Assembly: GCF_009183815.1 (NCBI RefSeq)
Contig: NZ_WEHX01000010.1
Location: forward strand, 1 to 47,850
Length of the DNA: 47,850 nt
From: Sutterella seckii
GTDB taxonomy: Bacteria; Pseudomonadota; Gammaproteobacteria; Burkholderiales; Burkholderiaceae_F
Reading direction: 5' to 3'
Part shown: positions 16,317 to 24,332 of the stretch, in pieces
Layout: every line of letters starts with the position of its first letter
Position numbering within the stretch: position 1 is the stretch's first letter
Program-made: the position numbers and the translations under genes
Notes under the pieces: model-generated
The model's input: only the letters and a program-made list of their open reading frames with translations
What the model was told of the DNA's origin: nothing
Databases searched by the model: none

Positions 16317-18365
16317 ATGAGCAACTATTCCACCGAGAATCTGCGCACCCTCGCTTTGGTCGGCCACGGTTCCTGCGGCAAAACCTCTCTGATCGAGGCC
16401 ATGCTCTACCGCTCCGGCATGATTCCGGAGCTCGGCAGCGTTGAACGCGGCAACACGATGTGCGACAACGACGCACTCGAAAAAGAGGTCGGTCACTCAA
16501 TCCGCCTCGCGGTTGCGCACGTGGATACGGCCATGGCGGACCTTACGCCTGTCCGCATTCACATCCTCGACACCCCGGGCTACCCTGACTATCTCGGTCA
16601 GGACCTTTCTGCACTCGACGCCGTGAAATCGGTCTGCGCAGTGATCGACCCGACGCGCGGCCCGGAGCTTCTCACGCGCCGGATGATGGAAGCGGCCAAG
16701 GAGCGCGGGCTCTGCCGCATGATCGTCATCAATAAGTTCGATCTCCCGGATGCCGATCTTGAAAAGTGCCTCGAGGAGCTGCGCGAAACGTGGGGACCGG
16801 GCGTGCTGCCCATCAATCTCCCGACGCGCAACCGCACGCACGTCATCGACTGCTTCGACCGCGAGGACGGCGACAGCGACATCATGACCGTCGAGGACGT
16901 TCACCGCGCCTTCATCGAGCGCGTGGTTGAAGAGGACGACGAAATGCTCGAGCGCTACCTCGAGGAAGGCCATGTCGACCCGAGGCTTCTGCACCCGCTC
17001 GTCACCAAGGCGCTCCGCGAGGGTCACGTCATCCCGGTCTGCTTCACCTCGGCGAAGAACCTCATCGGCATCCGCGACTTCATGAAGGTGATCATCCGCC
17101 ACCTGCCGCATCCCGGCGAAGCCAATGAAGCGCTCTTCCAGAAGAAGGACGGATCGCCCTTCCGCACCTATCCGGACAAGAACCTTCCGGTCATTGCTCA
17201 GGTCTTCAAGATCGTGAACGATCCCTTCATCGGCAAGATCGGCGTCTTCCGCGTGCATCAGGGCACGATCAGAAGAGACTCCGTCCTCTATGTCGACGAC
17301 AGCAAGAAGCCGATCAAGGCGACGCGTCCGCTCATTCTGCAGGGCAAGAACACCCAGGAAACGGATCTCCTTTCGCCGGGCGACATCGGCGCTCTCGCCA
17401 AGATCGACGAACTTCAGTACGGCTCCGTCATTCACGGCGATCCGATGGACGGCGGCGTCCGCATGCGTCCCATCAACTTCCCGCGTCCGATGTACGGTCT
17501 TGCCATTCGTCCGGCACGCCGGGGCGACGAAAGCCGCATGAACGAAGTGCTCGCGAAGATGCAGAGCGAAGACCCGACGATGTCGGTCGAGCACGATCCG
17601 GTCCTCAATGAAACCGTCATCCGCGGCCTCACCGACATGCACGTGCGCTCGATCCTCAACCGCATGCGTGCCAACTTCAAGCTTGAGGTTGAAACGGCCG
17701 CTCCCTCGATCCCCTATCGCGAAACCATTTCCGCTCCGGCGGAAGGCCATGCCCGCCACAAGAAGCAGACGGGCGGCGCCGGGCAGTTCGGCGAGGTCTA
17801 CCTGCGCGTCGAACCGCTCGAACGCGGCAAGGGCTTCGAATTCGTCGATCAGGTGAAGGGCGGCGTCATTCCCTACAACCTCATCCCGGCGGTTGAAAAA
17901 GGCGTGCGCGAGGTTCTCGCCACCGGCTTCGTCGCAGGCTACCCGATTGAAGACGTGCGCGTTACCGTTTACGACGGCAAGAGCCACCCGGTCGACTCCA
18001 AGGAAGTGGCCTTCGTGGCCGCCGGCCGGAAAGCCTTCCTTGACGCGCTCGCCAAGGCTGCGCCCCAGGTGCTCGAACCCATCGTCTCCGTTGAGGTGAC
18101 GGCTCCCGAAGCCTACATGGGCGACATCGCGGGCGACCTTGCCAGCCGCCGCGGTCAGGTAACCAACACCGAAGCGCTTCCGGGCGGCGACATCGAGGTG
18201 ACGGCGCTCGTGCCGCTTGCTGAACTCGAAAACTATGCGACGCGCCTGCACGCCCTCACGCAGGGCACCGGCGCATGGAGCATGGAGCTTTCGAGCTACC
18301 AGCCGGTGCCGGCGGCCCGTCAGGCAGAGCTTGCGGCCCACTTCAAGCGCACCGATGAAGACTGA
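16317..18365 (+). CDS. EF-G-like translational GTPase (EF-G paralogue)
   Basis: A 682-residue protein with the five-domain EF-G plan. G1 is GHGSCGKT (16-23), G3 DTPGYPDY (85-92) and G4 NKFD (139-142). Canonical EF-G has AHIDAGKTT and DTPGHVDF; the divergent forms here are those of the EF-G-like (FusA2-type) subgroup. It stands alone, without rpsL, rpsG and tuf, so it is not the housekeeping fusA. Role is uncertain; paralogues have been linked to ribosome recycling or stress translation. A good AAGGA precedes the ATG. A hairpin terminator follows. Confidence 0.9.
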   Translation: MSNYSTENLRTLALVGHGSCGKTSLIEAMLYRSGMIPELGSVERGNTMCDNDALEKEVGHSIRLAVAHVDTAMADLTPVRIHILDTPGYPDYLGQDLSALDAVKSVCAVIDPTRGPELLTRRMMEAAKERGLCRMIVINKFDLPDADLEKCLEELRETWGPGVLPINLPTRNRTHVIDCFDREDGDSDIMTVEDVHRAFIERVVEEDDEMLERYLEEGHVDPRLLHPLVTKALREGHVIPVCFTSAKNLIGIRDFMKVIIRHLPHPGEANEALFQKKDGSPFRTYPDKNLPVIAQVFKIVNDPFIGKIGVFRVHQGTIRRDSVLYVDDSKKPIKATRPLILQGKNTQETDLLSPGDIGALAKIDELQYGSVIHGDPMDGGVRMRPINFPRPMYGLAIRPARRGDESRMNEVLAKMQSEDPTMSVEHDPVLNETVIRGLTDMHVRSILNRMRANFKLEVETAAPSIPYRETISAPAEGHARHKKQTGGAGQFGEVYLRVEPLERGKGFEFVDQVKGGVIPYNLIPAVEKGVREVLATGFVAGYPIEDVRVTVYDGKSHPVDSKEVAFVAAGRKAFLDALAKAAPQVLEPIVSVEVTAPEAYMGDIAGDLASRRGQVTNTEALPGGDIEVTALVPLAELENYATRLHALTQGTGAWSMELSSYQPVPAARQAELAAHFKRTDED

Positions 18366-18434
18366 GTGACCTGACGCTTCGGGACGGAGCCTTCATGCTT
18401 TCTTCCCGGAGCCCGGTCACCTTCCGCTTCAAAG

Positions 18435-18470
18435 AAGAGGACGACAGGAAAAACAACTGCCGTCCTCTTT
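18435..18470 (+). terminator. Terminator after the EF-G-like gene
   Basis: AAGAGGACG (18435-18443) pairs perfectly with CGTCCTCTT (18461-18469), continued by CAG/CTG. The T run is short (TTTCC). A TATAAT at 18473-18478 follows immediately and is a likely -10 box for fmdB, although no good -35 is seen 17 bases ahead. Confidence 0.6.
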
Positions 18471-18472
18471 CC

Positions 18473-18478
18473 TATAAT
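18473..18478 (+). promoter_or_regulatory. Perfect -10 hexamer TATAAT upstream of the FmdB-family gene
   Basis: TATAAT followed by GCG, 53 bases ahead of the fmdB start. The -35 region falls within the preceding terminator loop (AAAACA) and is weak. A transcript from here would include the ribosome-site hairpin at 18505-18522. Confidence 0.4.
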
Positions 18479-18504
18479 GCGTGGCGATTGACTGAACTTT
18501 TTTC

Positions 18505-18522
18505 GGTCCTCTAGCGAGGACC
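18505..18522 (+). promoter_or_regulatory. Hairpin enclosing the ribosome-binding site of the FmdB-family gene
   Basis: GGTCCTC-TAGC-GAGGACC is a perfect 7-bp stem with a 4-base loop. The only Shine-Dalgarno-like stretch before the ATG at 18531 (GAGG, 18516-18519) lies in its 3' arm, so initiation would need the stem to open. This suggests translational control, but it is not proven. Confidence 0.5.
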
Positions 18523-18530
18523 ATGCGATC

Positions 18531-18755
18531 ATGCCCATTTACGCATACAAGTGCACTTCCTGCGGATTTGAAAAGGATTTCCTGCAGAAGATGAGCGACA
18601 AGCCCCTGTCAAAATGCCCGAAGTGCGGCAAGGACACCCTGAGAAAGGAGCTTTCAGCCCCTGGCTTTGAGCTGAAGGGCTCCGGCTGGGCTGCCACCGA
18701 CTTCAACAGCGGCCCCAAGGCTGTTCCGGCTGCTCACGTGCATTCGGATAAATAA
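18531..18755 (+). CDS. FmdB-family zinc ribbon protein
   Basis: A 74-residue protein starting MPIYAYKCTSCG. Four cysteines (Cys8, Cys11, Cys29, Cys32) form a zinc ribbon typical of the FmdB/regulatory-protein family. The C-terminal half is Gly/Ala-rich and probably flexible. The biochemical role of the family is unclear. Its place ahead of DUF502 and aspS is conserved in beta-proteobacteria. The start is fixed by the conserved MPIY. Confidence 0.92.
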   Translation: MPIYAYKCTSCGFEKDFLQKMSDKPLSKCPKCGKDTLRKELSAPGFELKGSGWAATDFNSGPKAVPAAHVHSDK

Positions 18756-18810
18756 TCCCCGGAAATCCTTTTGCTGCGCCATAGCTTCCCAATATGCGGC
18801 GCAGCTCCAG

Positions 18811-18849
18811 AAAGCCGTGCCGCGACCACCTTCGCAGCGCGGCTTTTTT
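18811..18849 (+). terminator. Rho-independent terminator just upstream of the DUF502 gene
   Basis: AAAGCCGTGC (18811-18820) pairs with GCGCGGCTTT (18837-18846), 10 bp with one G.U, followed by six T in total. It lies 14 bases before the DUF502 ATG. A second inverted repeat GCTGCGCC / GGCGCAGC (18773-18780 / 18798-18805) precedes it. Confidence 0.75.
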
Positions 18850-18862
18850 CGCGCAACGCATC

Positions 18863-19525
18863 ATGCTCAAGAAATACTTTTCCGCAGGCCTTCTGCTCTG
18901 GGTGCCTCTCGCGATCACGCTCTGGGTTCTCGAAAGCCTCATTCGCTGGTCCGACGTCGTCCTGAATCTTCTGCCGCCCGAACTCAATCCCGAAAAACTC
19001 ATCGGCTTCGAGATCCCGGGGCTCGGCCTTCTTCTCGCAGCTGCCGTCATCCTCATCACCGGCGTGCTCGTCGCCAACATGCTCGGACAATGGGTCGTTT
19101 CGCGCTGGGAGTGGTTCCTCGACAAGATCCCCGTGGTGCGGCCGATCTATTCGGGCGTAAAGCAGATCCTTGCAACGGTCCTCTCCGACCGGACGCAGAG
19201 CTTCAGGGAGGTCGTGCTCATTGAGTTCCCGATCTCAGGCTGCTGGACCTACGGCTTCATCGTGGCGACTCCCGGGAAGGAGACGCTCGAAACGCTCTCC
19301 GCCACGGAGATGGTGACGGTTTTCGTGCCGACGGCGCCCAATCCCACATCGGGCTACGTCATCATGGTCGAGCGCGACAAGCTCCATAAGACCTCTGCCA
19401 CCATCGAGCAGGCCTTTAAATTCCATGTCTCCCTCGGCGTCATGACCCCTGAAGGCGCCCTCAGGGGAGCGTCCGAAAAGCGCGACGCTTCAGCAGAAAA
19501 TCAGGCAAAAAAGCCCGCCGGTTAG
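18863..19525 (+). CDS. DUF502 family inner-membrane protein
   Basis: A 220-residue protein with two N-terminal membrane helices (about 6-26 and 52-76) and a soluble beta-rich part containing IPVVRPIYSGVKQI, the DUF502 hallmark. Function unknown. The ATG at 18863 (MLKKYFSAGLLLWVPLAIT) gives the family N-terminus. An upstream ATG at 18794 would add 23 residues lying over a terminator and is rejected. No ribosome site is visible before 18863. The C-terminal 25 residues are Lys/Ala/Glu-rich. Confidence 0.87.
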   Translation: MLKKYFSAGLLLWVPLAITLWVLESLIRWSDVVLNLLPPELNPEKLIGFEIPGLGLLLAAAVILITGVLVANMLGQWVVSRWEWFLDKIPVVRPIYSGVKQILATVLSDRTQSFREVVLIEFPISGCWTYGFIVATPGKETLETLSATEMVTVFVPTAPNPTSGYVIMVERDKLHKTSATIEQAFKFHVSLGVMTPEGALRGASEKRDASAENQAKKPAG

Positions 19526-19626
19526 GGGAAAACGCGCTCGCGAGGCGGTCTTTCGAGCTAAACTCATGCTACGGCTTGGTCCCGGAGCGCTGCCGCTACA
19601 AACGACGGAACGCCGGACAACCCCCA

Positions 19627-19713
19627 AGCGCGACAGATTTCAAGGCAGCTCCCCAGCCTCGAAAGGGTTTGGGGCGCGCTATTTTTTCATACCCTGCTGG
19701 CCCTGCGGCCAGC
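19627..19713 (+). promoter_or_regulatory. Structured leader upstream of aspS
   Basis: Two structures lie here. AGCGCG (19627-19632) pairs with CGCGCT (19675-19680), with CCCC/GGGG inside and ATTTTTT after it, which is terminator-like. GCTGGCC-CTGC-GGCCAGC (19696-19713) is a perfect 7-bp hairpin 16 bases before the aspS ATG. The ribosome site GGGAG is left outside. No T-box features are seen. The rest of the 204-base gap holds nothing I recognise. Confidence 0.35.
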
Positions 19714-19729
19714 AACTCTGGGAGCTTTT

Positions 19730-21529
19730 ATGCGAACCGTGTACTCTGGCTTGGTTGATGAGTCCTTCATCGGCCAGACTGTGACCCTCTACGGTTGGGC
19801 CCATCGTCGCCGCGACCATGGCGGCGTGATCTTCATCGATCTTCGCGACCGCGAGGGTCTCGTGCAGGTTGTCTGCGATCCGGATCGTCCGGAAGTGTTT
19901 GCCACCGCCGACCGCTGCCGCAACGAATACTGCCTCAAGGTCGTCGGCGTCGTCCGCGCGCGTCCTGAAGGCACGAAGAACGACTCCCTGATCTCGGGCG
20001 GCGTCGAAGTTCTCTGCCACGAGCTTGAGATTCTCAACGCCTCGTCCACGCCTCCGTTCCACCTCGACGACGAGAACCTCTCCGAGACGACCCGCCTCAC
20101 GTACCGCGTGCTCGACCTGCGCCGTCCGGTCATGCAGAAGAACCTGCGCACCCGCTACCGCACGGCGATGGCCTTCCGCAAGTTCCTCGACGCCAACGGC
20201 TTCATCGACATCGAAACGCCGGCCCTCACGCGCTCCACCCCTGAAGGTGCCCGCGACTACCTCGTGCCGTCCCGCGTTCAGGAAGGCTGCTTCTACGCTC
20301 TGCCGCAGTCCCCGCAGCTCTTCAAGCAGCTCCTGATGATCGCCGGCTTCGACCGCTACTACCAGATCGTCAAGTGCTTCCGCGACGAAGACCTTCGCGC
20401 CGACCGCCAGCCTGAATTCACCCAGGTCGATATCGAAACCTCGTTCCTCAACATGGACGAGATCCGCGGCCTGATGGAAAAGCTCGTCCGCACGGTCTTC
20501 AAGGAAGCGATCGACGTTGATCTCGTTGATCCGTTCCCCGTCATGCTCTACGACGACGCGATGGCGATGTACGGCTCGGACAAGCCCGATCGCCGCATCA
20601 GCCTGCGTCTGCACGAAGTGACCGACATCGTCGCCAACTCGGCCTTCAAGGTCTTCTCCGGCGTCAAGTCGCTCCACAACGGCAAGGTTGTAGCCATGTG
20701 CGTCCCGGGTGCTGCTTCCATGCCGCGCTCCGAAATCGACACCTACACCGAGTTCGTCAAGATCTACGGCGCCAAGGGCCTCGCCTACATCAAGGTGAAT
20801 GAACTCGCCCGCGGCCGCGAAGGCCTCCAGTCGCCGATCGTGAAGAACCTCTCCGACGAAGAGCTCAAGGCGATCCTTGAACGCGTCGGCGCCAAGGACG
20901 GCGACGTGGTCTTCTTCGGTGCGGACAAGGCGAAGATCGTCTGGGACAGCCTCGGCGCCCTGCGTCTCAAGATCGGCCACTCCGAATTCGGCAAGGAGCA
21001 CAAGCTCTTTACGCCGGGCTGGAAGCCCCTCTGGGTCGTCAACTTCCCGATGTTCGAGTACTCGGAAGAGGAAGACCGCTGGGTTGCCTGCCACCATCCG
21101 TTCACCTGCCCGCTCGACGGCGACGAGGACAAGCTCCTCACGGATCCGGAACACTGCTACGCCAAGGCCTATGACTGCGTTCTGAACGGCTGGGAAATCG
21201 GCGGCGGCTCGATTCGTATCCACCGCGAGGACATTCAGGAGAAGGTCTTTGCCGCGCTCAAGATCGGCCCCGAAGAGGCTCGTCAGAAGTTCGGCTTCCT
21301 CCTCGATGCCCTCAAGTTCGGTGCGCCTCCCCATGGCGGCCTCGCTTTCGGTCTCGACCGCATCGTTGCCATGATGGTCGAAGCCGATTCGATCCGCGAC
21401 GTCATCGCCTTCCCGAAGACGCAGCGCGCTCAGTGCCTCCTCACGCAGGCTCCGTCGACGGTTGACGAGAAGCAGCTGCGCGAGCTTCACATCAAGCTTC
21501 GCCGCGAACCGAAGAAGGAAGAGCAGTAA
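19730..21529 (+). CDS. aspS: Aspartyl-tRNA synthetase AspS
   Basis: A 599-residue class II synthetase (E. coli 590). It has an N-terminal OB-fold anticodon domain (about 1-110), motif 2 [16 protein letters not shown], a bacterial GAD insertion (about 285-420) and motif 3 [11 protein letters not shown]. It charges tRNA-Asp; many beta-proteobacterial forms are non-discriminating and also charge tRNA-Asn for the GatCAB route, which cannot be decided here. Codon use is strongly biased, as expected for a highly expressed gene. Its long antisense reading frame is a shadow. Confidence 0.97.
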   Translation: MRTVYSGLVDESFIGQTVTLYGWAHRRRDHGGVIFIDLRDREGLVQVVCDPDRPEVFATADRCRNEYCLKVVGVVRARPEGTKNDSLISGGVEVLCHELEILNASSTPPFHLDDENLSETTRLTYRVLDLRRPVMQKNLRTRYRTAMAFRKFLDANGFIDIETPALTRSTPEGARDYLVPSRVQEGCFYALPQSPQLFKQLLMIAGFDRYYQIVKCFRDEDLRADRQPEFTQVDIETSFLNMDEIRGLMEKLVRTVFKEAIDVDLVDPFPVMLYDDAMAMYGSDKPDRRISLRLHEVTDIVANSAFKVFSGVKSLHNGKVVAMCVPGAASMPRSEIDTYTEFVKIYGAKGLAYIKVNELARGREGLQSPIVKNLSDEELKAILERVGAKDGDVVFFGADKAKIVWDSLGALRLKIGHSEFGKEHKLFTPGWKPLWVVNFPMFEYSEEEDRWVACHHPFTCPLDGDEDKLLTDPEHCYAKAYDCVLNGWEIGGGSIRIHREDIQEKVFAALKIGPEEARQKFGFLLDALKFGAPPHGGLAFGLDRIVAMMVEADSIRDVIAFPKTQRAQCLLTQAPSTVDEKQLRELHIKLRREPKKEEQ

Positions 21530-21553
21530 TCACTCTCTGACGACTTCGTTCAG

Positions 21554-21612
21554 GGAGCCTCATTTCTGAGGCTCCGCCGGAAGCCCCGCCCAAACTGCGG
21601 GGCTTTCTTTTC
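21554..21612 (+). terminator. Double terminator after aspS
   Basis: First stem GGAGCCTCA-TTTC-TGAGGCTCC (21554-21575, 9 bp). Second stem AAGCCCCGC (21581-21589) / GCGGGGCTT (21597-21605), followed by TCTTTTCTTT. The second is a classic rho-independent terminator. Confidence 0.9.
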
Positions 21613-21649
21613 TTTATTCCCTTCCATTTCTCCGCCCGGACACCCTCAC

Positions 21650-22513
21650 ATGCAAAGCCTCTGGATGCTCGCCGCAGCCTTTCTCTTTTCGCTGATGGCC
21701 GTCTGCACGAAGCTCGGCGCAGAGCACTTCTCCACCTTTGAGCTTGTCTTTTACCGTTCGCTTTTCGGCATGATTGTGATCGCGCTCTGGGTGCTTCTTA
21801 AGCGGCAGACGCTCCGAACGCAATTCTTCTTTTCACATATGAAGAGAAGCTTCTTCGGCACGCTCGGCCTCACGATCTGGTTCTGGACCCTCGGCGTTCT
21901 GCCCCTCGGCACGTCCATGACCCTCAACTACACAAGCCCGCTCTATATGGCGCTCTTCGTTTCCGTGATCGCGCTTCGAGCCGGCCGCCGTCCGAGCCTC
22001 GGGCTCCTCGCGGCTATTGCGGCAGGCTTCATCGGCGTTGTCCTCGCGCTTCGCCCGGAAGTGCATGCGGGCGAGGAGCTCGCCGCAGCAATCGGGCTTT
22101 CCTCCGGATTCTTCTCTGCGCTCGCCTACATGCAGGTAAAGGGGCTCACCAAAATCGGCGAACCCGACTGGCGCATTGTGTTTTACTTCACGCTATTCGG
22201 AACCGTCTGCGGGCTCCTCGGGCAGCTTGTCACTGCGGGCGGTCTCAATCCAATCCGGACAGAGGACCTCCCGGCGCTTCTCGGGATCGGCGTAACGGCA
22301 ACCCTCGCGCAGCTTTGCCTCACCCGCGCATGGGGCGCCGGCAACATGCTTCTCACGAGCGCTCTCCAGTTCTCCGCCATCGTCTTTGCTGCAGTACTCG
22401 GCCTCATCTTCTTTGCCGAACCCATTGCTCCCGCCACAGCGATCGGCATCGCGATCATCATCGTGGCAGGCGTTTCGGCCACAGTGCTCACGAAGCGCAC
22501 GCCGCAGAAATAA
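21650..22513 (+). CDS. DMT-superfamily (EamA) transporter
   Basis: A 287-residue inner-membrane protein with ten predicted helices in two EamA repeats (about 1-135 and 145-280). The second repeat shows LTRAWGAGNM and ends IIIVAGVSATVL. Members export amino acids, nucleobases or other metabolites; the substrate here is unknown. It is convergent with the primase-like gene, whose stop lies 4 bases beyond. Confidence 0.9.
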   Translation: MQSLWMLAAAFLFSLMAVCTKLGAEHFSTFELVFYRSLFGMIVIALWVLLKRQTLRTQFFFSHMKRSFFGTLGLTIWFWTLGVLPLGTSMTLNYTSPLYMALFVSVIALRAGRRPSLGLLAAIAAGFIGVVLALRPEVHAGEELAAAIGLSSGFFSALAYMQVKGLTKIGEPDWRIVFYFTLFGTVCGLLGQLVTAGGLNPIRTEDLPALLGIGVTATLAQLCLTRAWGAGNMLLTSALQFSAIVFAAVLGLIFFAEPIAPATAIGIAIIIVAGVSATVLTKRTPQK

Positions 22514-22517
22514 GGCT

Positions 22518-23531
22518 TCAGCGGATTTCCAGTCTGCCGCCTGAACGAAGGACGTCATTCCAGTCCGTTCCGGGTTCAGGCGGAATATGGACCGCTACCT
22601 CGATATCCGGGCGGCTTCTGCGGATGCGGGCGGCCAATTCATAAGCCCCTGCCGCTCCGGCATAAGAACGGTCGTTGTCGCCGCAGATGTGAATCTTCTT
22701 CACGCCTTCGGGCACCTCGCCGAACTTTCTGAGGCCTGTGAGCGAAATGGCGCTCCAGACAGGAAGCCCCGTCATTTCATGAACGGAAAGCGCTGTTTCG
22801 ATGCCTTCGGCGAGGCAGAGAATCGCCGTAGGCGGAAAGAGCCGGATGAGGCCGTCCTCAATTGCGCCCGGGGCGAGCTTCTTGGGAGATGAAAGAGGCG
22901 CCTTGCCGCCGTCAGGCGTCAGAAAGGTTCTGTGAAGGGTAATGATCCCGCCGCTCCCGTCCGTCACTGCCGCGAGAAGCACAGGGTACCTTCCGGCAGA
23001 ACGGCGTTCTCCGTCCTCATTCGTTTCCCAGGCCTCAGTCTCCGCTTCCGCACGGAGCATTGCGCTCGCGTCGCAGGCCCCGAGTCCGCGCGAAGCGAGG
23101 TACTTCCACTGAGGCGATTCGCGGCTCAGGTCCCTGAGCGGCACAGCCGCATTCCAGAAAGCGAGATTGCGCTCCCTTCTGCGAACGGTTTTTTCTGCTT
23201 CCGAAAGCCCCTCCGGACGATGGCAGAAGCTTTCACGCTGATGCTCAATCCCGAGATATGCCTCCAGCCAGCGCAGCGTTTGCGGAAAGGTTGACCCCCT
23301 GAAGCGCTTCACAAGCTCGATGCCGTCGCCATACCCGCAGCCCCTGCAGTACCAGCGCCCGTCGGGCTCGTTGCGCTCTCCTTTGAGGAGACTGAAGCGA
23401 TCTCGTCCGCCGCAAAGCGGGCACGGACGATTTGACTTTACAAAGTGCCCGGGATCCATCCCGGCAGCGGCGAAAATTTCGGGCCAGCGCCCCTGAGCCG
23501 TATGTTTGATGCGGTTGAGGGCAGAGTCCAT
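22518..23531 (-). CDS. Stand-alone phage P4-type primase-like protein (zinc ribbon plus Toprim)
   Basis: A 337-residue protein. The N-terminal primase zinc ribbon has Cys37, Cys40, Cys62 and Cys65 (CPLCGGRDRF, WYCRGCGYGDG). A middle region is followed by a Toprim_3-type domain with ILCLAEGIETALS (Glu242) and CGDND (Asp285, Asp287). It matches the N-terminal half of phage/satellite primases of the P4 alpha kind and lacks the C-terminal helicase. No integrase, att site or phage gene is adjacent. It is probably a domesticated or remnant mobile-element gene. GGGAG precedes the ATG. Confidence 0.85.
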   Translation of the reverse strand: MDSALNRIKHTAQGRWPEIFAAAGMDPGHFVKSNRPCPLCGGRDRFSLLKGERNEPDGRWYCRGCGYGDGIELVKRFRGSTFPQTLRWLEAYLGIEHQRESFCHRPEGLSEAEKTVRRRERNLAFWNAAVPLRDLSRESPQWKYLASRGLGACDASAMLRAEAETEAWETNEDGERRSAGRYPVLLAAVTDGSGGIITLHRTFLTPDGGKAPLSSPKKLAPGAIEDGLIRLFPPTAILCLAEGIETALSVHEMTGLPVWSAISLTGLRKFGEVPEGVKKIHICGDNDRSYAGAAGAYELAARIRRSRPDIEVAVHIPPEPGTDWNDVLRSGGRLEIR

Positions 23532-23562
23532 TCAGGGCGCTCCCGGGTGAAATGAAAAAAAA

Positions 23563-24072
23563 TCAGAATGAAAGCAGCCAGTGATCCTGGTCTTTCCAGG
23601 GATCAAGCGTATAGCCCACTTCCGTCACAATGCCCTCAGGGTTGAACTGCACCCAGCAGGCCATGTCGAAAGCGCCTTCATCCTTGAAGCGGTACATCCA
23701 GGCATGCTGGTTCGAGAGGGCGAACTCGTACTTCTGCGCACACTTGCCGAAGAGATTCCAGACATCCTTTTCAGTAGAGACGCCCGGCTTGATGAGTGCA
23801 AAGTGTTCGCTATCGAGCGCATTGATGCGGCTCACAAGCTTCCCGGCCTTGTCGAGCGTAAGCCACCAGACTTCCTGCGCGGCGCCCTGGCCGGAGTAAA
23901 CGAGCCGCGTACTGCCGTCAGGCAGCGTCACGCGGGCATCGGGATTGCCGAGATATTCAACAATCTGGCTGTCGCTCTCTCCCATGTCAAGGAGCTGCGG
24001 ATGCGCGCAGGCAGCAAGAAAAAAGGGAAGAACCAGCACAGCGCAAAGCGCTCTGCAAAGACGCTTCTTCAT
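23563..24072 (-). CDS. BamE/OmlA-like (SmpA domain) outer-membrane lipoprotein
   Basis: A 169-residue lipoprotein with signal peptide and lipobox LAAC (Cys22). Two SmpA/OmlA-type units follow, each with the pattern of a Gly/Ser turn, a short helix and LG.P or FG.. (EYLGNPDARV, about 38-47; WNLFGKCAQ, about 109-117). True BamE has one such unit; two-unit forms occur in Burkholderiales and their role is not settled. The start ATG at 24072 overlaps the stop of the small gene upstream by 4 bases, so it belongs to the mtnA operon. The longer upstream frame is rejected. Confidence 0.75.
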   Translation of the reverse strand: MKKRLCRALCAVLVLPFFLAACAHPQLLDMGESDSQIVEYLGNPDARVTLPDGSTRLVYSGQGAAQEVWWLTLDKAGKLVSRINALDSEHFALIKPGVSTEKDVWNLFGKCAQKYEFALSNQHAWMYRFKDEGAFDMACWVQFNPEGIVTEVGYTLDPWKDQDHWLLSF

Positions 24073-24332
24073 TTTGCCTTTCCTTTCGGGAGCGACTCCA
24101 CCGGAGCAGTCTTCTCGGCCCAGTCGCACTCGAGATCATCAATCAGACGCTTCATCGCGTCCTTGAATTCCTTTTTGCCGACGCCGAGGAGAACGGCATC
24201 CTCATAGCTTTCGGCAAGCAGTTCAGCGATTTCGTGCCAGTTTTCCTCAAGCACGCGCACAGATTCCGTGCAGGAAACGGTCGTACCGTCGCAGCGCAGC
24301 CATTCGCGAGGGGCGGGTATGGGCTTTTTCAC
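24069..24332 (-). CDS. Small protein of unknown function (87 residues)
   Basis: Acidic and mostly helical, starting KKPIPAPREWLRCDGTTVSC after the initiator. It contains two Cys near the N-terminus (Cys14, Cys21) and one at Cys69. I do not recognise a family. The start is GTG overlapping the aldolase stop (GTGA) and the end overlaps the lipoprotein start (ATGA). This tight coupling on both sides supports a real gene of the operon. The tail SLPKGKAK is probably disordered. Confidence 0.75.
   Translation of the reverse strand: MKKPIPAPREWLRCDGTTVSCTESVRVLEENWHEIAELLAESYEDAVLLGVGKKEFKDAMKRLIDDLECDWAEKTAPVESLPKGKAK

Noticed and set aside
16497-18341. A 614-residue open frame antisense to the EF-G-like gene
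   Set aside because: Same kind of codon-bias shadow; no motifs or ribosome site.
19526-19729. T-box leader for aspS
   Set aside because: No T-box sequence or specifier loop; T-boxes are not expected in proteobacteria. Only simple hairpins are seen.
19679-21490. A 603-residue open frame antisense to aspS
   Set aside because: It mirrors aspS codon bias. It is Asp/Glu/Arg/Val-rich with no domain; AspS on the other strand is certain.
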